In this document: in pieces, positions 56,425 through 64,000 of the stretch
How the letters are laid out: every line of letters begins with the position of its first letter
How positions within the stretch are numbered: the stretch's first letter is position 1
From: Acanthochromis polyacanthus
Taxonomy: Eukaryota; Chordata; Actinopteri; Pomacentridae
Assembly (NCBI RefSeq): GCF_021347895.1
Contig: NC_067120.1
Coordinates: 18,213,361 to 18,277,360 of the forward strand
Reading direction: 5' to 3'
Length of the DNA: 64,000 nt
Notes under the pieces: model-generated
Told to the model about the DNA's origin: nothing
What the model saw: the letters and a program-made list of their open reading frames with translations, nothing else
The model's database searches: none
Position numbers and translations under genes: made by a program

Positions 56425-57415
56425 TTTCCTGGAAGGGTTGTGTTGATTGGTTTTATTTAAAATACCCCAAAAGTGTTCTATTGACTTCTAAACAGCTGAT
56501 ACACTCATAGCTTTCCCTATTTTCCTCTCTAGGAACTCTTGTATGGTTTTTGGCAGTGTGCTTTGCATCGTTATCATGCTGAGATATCCCTCTTCTGCCA
56601 AGTTTCCGCAGACTGGGAACAATCTATTCAGTTAGCATTTTGGTATAACCACCATTATACATGACGCCATCTATAAATATCATCTCCACAACACCTTCTG
56701 CACCCATGCAGTCCCGAATCATCACACTCCCATTTCGGTGCTTCACTGTCAGCACTATGCATTCAGCATGGGATTCCTGGTAGACCAAAGAATGTCCTTC
56801 CAAAGATGATCAGGTTCATATTTATGTCTTTCTGTACTGAAGAGCCAGCAAGGGCTTTTTCTTGGATGCAGTCCATAGAGGTTGACCTTAAACAATGTCC
56901 TTCACACTGTCTGAACTGTCACAGAAACCCTGACTTCCCTTTATAACCCCTGTGCCAAGCCCGAAGCACTTCCTCTGTCTGTTTTTCAAAGCTCGATTGT
57001 GCAAGTAAAGCACTGTCCACTGGGTCATTTTAGAAGGAAAGCCAATTAGTGGTACAACGGCTCGTTCTGTACCTCCTGATTACTGCTGCAAATATGTGTT
57101 TTATTTTTATTTTTTTTAGTTCTTTTTAGTTCCAATATGCCTGCATCATTTTTCATCTTTGTAAAGACTCACATCAGTTGTTTTTAATTCTTCTGGAAAT
57201 TCTTTCATGTGGACGCAGACATGCAGATAGGTACAGCCTGTAAGTCCAAACCAGACAAAATTCTAGTCTTTACAGATCATTTCATAGTCATGTTCATGCA
57301 GTTGGGCTTATTAAAAATGACAGGTGTACTCAATTTTGTTGCAACTTTCACAGGTTTTAACCTGACTTGTGTGCCAGTGACAACAGGTGTGTTCACTTTT
57401 GTTGCAGGTTTCTTA
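56425..57415 (-). pseudogene. Tc1/mariner transposase remnant
   Basis: Read on the - strand, the region holds recognisable catalytic-domain pieces: VKHRNGSVMIRDCM, then GGYTKMLTE followed by a stop, then IVPSLRKLGRRGISQHDND and AKHTAKTIQEFL, and finally IEHFWGILKNK. HDND-x-KH-T-A is the region around the second catalytic Asp, and IEHFWGILK the region around the third acidic site in this superfamily. Stops and frameshifts make it inactive. The upstream portion toward 57415 is too decayed to read, but CAGGTGTGTTCACTTTTGTTGC at 57384 may be part of the terminal repeat. Confidence 0.75.
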
Positions 57416-57564
57416 CTTTGAGGCCTGTATTTTCAATAGAGTCTTTGAAAAGTATGTTTTTAGTTGTTTATAAGAGAAAACACTGTATTGTCAACTCAGA
57501 TACCAAGGAAATAATGTCATTATTTAGTGGTCATTCATTTGGTCTGCAAGACTCTTGAAAAAAA

Positions 57565-57790
57565 AATTCACAGGTTGTTTGGGAGGTAAAGACTGTTTCA
57601 TCCTCTAACCGCAGGACTGGTGGTTCAAACTCCATCCAGTTCCCCCCGTCCACATGTTGAAGTGTCCTTGGACAAGAGCAGCAGCAGCTTGCATTGCAGC
57701 TCGCTGCCATCAGTGTGTGAATGAATGAGAACAGAATTGGTGAATGAGAGGCAAATTGTAAAGCACTTTGGATAAAAGCTTTATACAAAA
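57565..57790 (+). mobile_element. tRNA-derived SINE
   Basis: GACTGGTGGTTCAAACTCC (57615-57633) matches the RNA polymerase III B box (GGTTCAAxxCC). It is followed by GTCCTTGGACAAGA, CATCAGTGTGTGAATGAATG and AAAGCACTTTGGATAAAAGC, the standard body and 3' tail of a widespread percomorph SINE as I remember it. The A box region is diverged. It lies in the region between the tmem117 exon and the GPCR start exon. Confidence 0.75.
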
Positions 57791-58435
57791 ACAAAGCAAT
57801 TTGTTTTTGGTTGCCAACCACATTAGCAGCACAACAGTTATTCTTCTTGCAGCTATCTTCAGTGTCAAGAGGAATGACAGACATTAAATAGAAAACACCT
57901 CAATGCTATTGGAATGAGCAGGCAACAAACACTGTCAGTGATGCATTTCTACTGAAAAATGTCCGCGGTAACAAATGTGCAGCTTGAGGTGTCTGAAATA
58001 AGCCGAGATAACCCTGATAGCAGTTCTATGACATCATCTGGGCCACTTTCTCAGCTCCTTCCAGAGCATCTGAAGAATCTGAACTATATGCAAAAAAATG
58101 GGTAAAGTGCTCCTTCAAAGTCCTTGACGGTTGGTTTATAGTCTGTCCTCATGTGGTGAGACTCAACCATCATCTGCTTCAAGGTTACTCAGTTAGGTGT
58201 TAATTAAGAACCCCTCTATGAGTAAGCTTGGCTATGGAACTCTATTTCCTCCACTTATTACATATTTCTCACACAAACATGCTCTTTCACGTTGCTTCAT
58301 CTCTGCGAGCTGTGATCCAGTGCCAGAAGCGGCCATCTTCCCAGGAACAACTCTTTGTTTTTCTCTACTGCAGCTCAGTCAGCGTCCCTTTGAGTTACAG
58401 CTCCTCTGAGAGCTCATTGTGTTGGTGTCCATGTG

Positions 58436-60512
<2,077 letters not shown>

Positions 60513-60558
60513 ATGACATCGCTTTTCAGCAGCAACAAGTCTGATACAACTGAAGGAG
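60513..60558 (+). CDS. P2Y-like GPCR, start exon
   Basis: ATG at 60513, with G at the -3 position, opens MTSLFSSNKSDTTEG and ends with a single G before a strong donor, GTGAGTAAAA. That G joins the AG at 63394-63395 to give Glu and leads in frame into the receptor exon. The peptide contains an N-K-S sequon, as expected for an extracellular N-terminus. The receptor exon itself has no ATG before its first membrane segment and an in-frame TGA just upstream of its acceptor (63384-63386), so a separate start exon is required. This is the best candidate by start context, donor strength, phase and content, but it is a short exon and no transcript evidence is available. Confidence 0.65.
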
Positions 60559-63393
60559 GTGAGTAAAACCTTGAACACTTTGGTTTATCTATATTTAAAG
60601 CATGATTAATGCTCTGAAGCAGTTTCTGGGTGTTCATTTTGCTCGTTAAATTTTTAGCCACTGCGAGCTCATTTCATCATTCTATATATGAAGTACCACC
60701 TAAGTAGTACAACCACAGTTAGAAATAGAGAAAACTGCTGTCTACTGCAATGCTAGAAGCCACAAAAAAAGAAAAAGCTAAAGTTAATTTTCTGTGATTA
60801 TCTAATTCACAAAACTAAAAATAAAATTGAATCGACATGTACATCTTTCAAAGTGCCCACAGGTGTCACCAAGGCTAGAAAATACTTGGTGTCTCCACAT
60901 ATAATAGATATTTAACTGGCTACATTTTTTTCAATTGTCTCTTATTTGGTCTGTGTAAAAGTCTCTGATATTTGTCCTGTGATTGTTAGTCACTATTAGT
61001 CACAAATGGCTTCTCGGTTATGCCAAGGAGGACGGATTTTTTTTTTTTTTAAACAAGAAACCAGGTAGAGTAAAACTGTAAATAAGACATGTGGATTAAT
61101 GTGATTTTGATAAAATACCGTGATTTTAAGCTTAAACTTTGATATTTTTGCAAACCGAATAGTAGGTCAGGGGATTACTTTAGGGACTGTTGGAAAGTTG
61201 GAAACCTTTCTTTCTGTTTCCACTTACTGGTGCTTTTCAGTGTTCAGATGGTTATTGATTAAATTTCCTAAAGTGGCTGTAATGTATTAATGTCCAGCTT
61301 CAGCAGCACAGGCAGTCTTCGTGTGCTTTTATCAAATTATTCCTGTGTGTAACCATGTGATAAATATTTCAGTTTGATTTGCACATTTTAAACACAAACA
61401 TCACCAAACTGAGCATAAAACCCTCGTTATTTCTCCATTTCAGTGGGCACTAAGAGGTAAACAGGGAGACACGTGAATCGTTAAGATCTGCTCATGTGAA
61501 CAAAATGAATGCGTTAGCTCTGATTAAATGCAAACAGGGGACGCCATAGTGCAGGTAATAGATCACCAGTCCCTCAGGGTGCTTTGTTCGCAGAAGACAT
61601 TGACCTCCTGGACACACTGATGATGCTCAGAACCAATGGAGACAGCTCTTGTAAATATAGAGCGGGAGCGTGGGCGGACACGTCTTACTTAAAGTACTGT
61701 CTGAAAGCAGGGCTTAACGGCGGAGTCAATAAAACAGAGTACTACCAACATTAATCTGGGAGTTATTAGCATCTTGAAAGACCTACAGATGCTGCATTTA
61801 TATAGTGCAGCATCCATAAGGTCCAGAGTATTATAAAGGGCTTGAATTCAAGAAAGAAGACATCGCATATATCATCTACACACTTCATTTACACAGTATT
61901 GAGCATGACAAACATTTAGTTTTACAATATTATATGTTGGGTTTTTTACCAAAAAATATAAGCAAAACTGTCATTTATGTACATCAAGTCTATCACACAG
62001 AAAATCAGCTTCTATTAAAAAGAGTACTGTGCCATAAACAATAATGTATTCATGTTTGTTTTCATCGGTTGCTCACTAGACTGGAAAATACATTAAGTGC
62101 CTGAATGTTCACTTTGAAGAAAAGTACCCATGAGTCTGTTTGGTGTAATTTTCTGTACAAGACAGCTTGACTAGTGAATCCTCATCCATGTATGCTTTAA
62201 TATATCCCCATTTGACAATCTGAGCCAAGTAAAAGAAATATTAGGAACAGTGTCTCAGTTCTGTTTGACACAGGATTTCTGGGTGTTAAAAGTAAGACTC
62301 TGCCTAATGTCGGTATTTTGGGAAGTTTGAGCTTATTTGAGTTCTAGACTGAAATCACTTCCATGTTTGTCAACTCAGTGTACAGCTACAGCCAGGAAAT
62401 GTTATCGTTGCTTAGCGTGAAGACACAGGAAATGAGTGCAACAACACAGTTTCTTGGCCGAGCACAATAGCTCCACTGGTTGCCTGGCAATCTTAAGGTG
62501 ACAACAAGATTTTAGGAAGCCGCAGCATCTGTAAAACCACAACTTGTCGTCTTTGTACTCGTCTTTGTACTTTTTGAACACATAAATAGGATATAACTAG
62601 AGGCGGATGATAGAGCTGAACAGTTTAACACAATAAAATGTTTCATCACATCTGTGTCAATAATCAGTAATCATTATTAAATGACCAATGTTTAACAAAC
62701 ACCAGGAGAAAAAAAGGTTTTATTTGAATTTAACTACCATCGCTTATTATTGAAAACAATCATGAAAAACACACCAGGTCAAAGCTGTCATATCATGCTG
62801 ACATTGAGGTTAGAGGAGCTAGCCTGGACAGAGTATCATCGGATGGAAACCTCACAAGGTTCTAGGTGTGTTCCCCGTCGTTCCCCAGCATCCAGTGTTC
62901 AGTCGCTGCCAAGAGTCCATTGCTTAGCTGGAGCTGATACGGAAGATTTAAGAATAATCATTCAACTTGATCCAGCTTTTTGTTGAATGGACTGTTTTGA
63001 GAGTCATATCCAATTTCTCGGCAAATAAGCAAATAATTTCCCAAAATGTCCAACCATTCCTTCAACAGAAAGCTTGCACTGCATGCTGGGAGTTAGCATT
63101 TGACACACTAGGCCTATCAAGCTGCGTTTTACACAGTGTAGGATGTCTGTGTAGACTTTCAGTCCATCCAGGTCATGGTAATCGTAGGAGTTTCAGTAGA
63201 AATCAACTGGACTTCTCTTCCAGTTGATTTCTACTGAAGCTCCTTTGAAAGTGTAGGATCCAGGGTATTTGGGGCTTTACCCAATCTGACTCCTGTAAGT
63301 CTCCTAAATAGCAATTTTATATCTCTGGAGTGCTCATTTTTCTTTCATAATGTAGTAGTAGAACTAACTCTGCTTCCTGTCTTTGAATCCCAG
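60559..63393 (+). other. Putative intron of the GPCR gene
   Basis: A 2.8-kb interval with a strong donor at 60559 and acceptor TTTGAATCCCAG ending at 63393. It is AT-rich and contains a perfect 19-bp stem hairpin at 63192-63238. No other exon was seen. Confidence 0.5.
63192..63238. repeat. Perfect 19-bp inverted repeat (hairpin)
   Basis: TTCAGTAGAAATCAACTGG (63192-63210) is followed after nine bases (ACTTCTCTT) by its exact complement (63220-63238). The surrounding wording suggests a fragment of an interspersed teleost repeat. Confidence 0.9.
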
Positions 63394-64000
63394 AGGTGTC
63401 CCTGGAGCTCCTGAATCAGACAACACTATTCTTCAGCCGCTTTGACATTGGCGAGTGGTACTGCTACATCCTGCTGGTGCTCTTCATTTTCACTCTACCT
63501 GTGGGGATTCTGGGAAATGTAGCAGTGCTAATCAGCTACTTTTGCTACAGGAAAACCTTGAGCACCAGCAACGTTTTCCTGATAAACTTGGCTCTGTGCG
63601 ACTCGGCCTGGATCCTCACCCTCCCCTTCAGCCTCTATTTTGTCTACATGAAGGCATTGCCCACAGACATAGAGGTCTTCTGTCAGTTCAAAAAGATCTC
63701 CTTCAACATCAACATATACGGCAGCATAATCTTCCTCACCCTGATCAGTTTTGACCGCTACATTGGGACGGTGCACCCCATCAGCTCCCTCCGCTGGTGG
63801 AATGTGGGTAAAGCCAAGCTGTGCTCAGGGTGTGCGTGGGTTGTGCTCATCCTGACCTCCATCCCCGATTTATTTGTAACCTTTGCTGTTCAGCGTTCAG
63901 AAAACATCACCGTGTGCATGGACCACATCCAGGGTCCGTTTCTCTACATCAAGACAATCACCATTATCCGAACAACGCTTGGCTTCCTGCTACCATTCAG
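63394..64000 (+). CDS. P2Y-like class A GPCR, main exon (cut by window edge)
   Basis: The exon is open from the acceptor to the window end, about 201 codons, reaching into membrane segment 5. Numbering from the proposed start exon, it shows N57 in VGILGNVAV (TM1), D85 in NLALCDSAW (TM2), C112 at the top of TM3, DRY at 136-138, W164 in TM4 and C190 in the second extracellular loop after an N-I-T sequon; C112-C190 would be the conserved disulphide. The TM3 wording FNINIYGSIIFLTLIS and the HPISSL second loop are typical of the P2Y/succinate/oxoglutarate receptor cluster. The ligand cannot be read from this part. Such receptors signal through G proteins at the plasma membrane. The 3' part (TM5-TM7) lies beyond 64,000. 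I am sure of the GPCR call and only moderately sure of the P2Y-like placement. Confidence 0.88.

Noticed and set aside
57209..57558. Small frames with hydrophobic stretches
   Set aside because: They lie in the decayed end of a Tc1/mariner remnant and have no independent support.

Overview
The window looks like nuclear DNA from a ray-finned (teleost) fish. It has intron-split vertebrate genes with GT-AG junctions, many long (AC)n microsatellites, and remnants of typical teleost transposon groups: Tc1/mariner, hAT-like, piggyBac-like, a tRNA-derived SINE and a LINE tail. There is no bacterial-style gene organisation and no CRISPR array. All gene names come from reading the translated exons against remembered protein families; no search was run.

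Positions 1 to about 20,060 hold the 3' end of nell2 on the + strand. Five coding exons (3161-3301, 6164-6357, 12102-12278, 15752-15976, 19299-19340) join in frame. They encode the last two calcium-binding EGF modules, the C-terminal von Willebrand factor C (VWC) region and a stop codon, followed by a 3' UTR with an AATAAA at 20039. NELL2 is a secreted glycoprotein that acts as a guidance and lumicrine ligand (Robo3 and ROS1 are known partners).

About 20,060-32,000 is a gene-poor tail-to-tail interval filled with transposon remnants, including a 0.9-kb TTAA-flanked element that is nearly identical to one inside a nell2 intron.

About 32,000 to at least 55,305 holds the 3' two thirds of tmem117 on the - strand, a multi-pass membrane protein. 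Six coding exons (55173-55305, 44050-44149, 39563-39660, 37683-37842, 34506-34635, 32840-33501) join in frame. nell2 and tmem117 are also neighbours in human (12q12), which supports both calls. The first tmem117 exons were not found and should lie beyond position 64,000.

A two-exon class A GPCR gene on the + strand (60513-60558, then 63394 to the window edge) is P2Y-like. If the missing tmem117 exons do lie to the right, this receptor is nested in a tmem117 intron on the opposite strand.

The most interesting points are: (1) microsatellites fused directly to the 3' splice sites of both main genes, a (TCTTC)n tract in nell2 and a (TG)~89-T5 tract in tmem117 that resembles the CFTR TG-T tract; (2) a 0.57-kb TIR element with an 8-bp target-site duplication that carries a RecQ-like helicase Walker A fragment; (3) a young piggyBac-like family, two copies of which sit at the same spot within two diverged copies of an older repeat; and (4) the nested receptor with a separate start exon.
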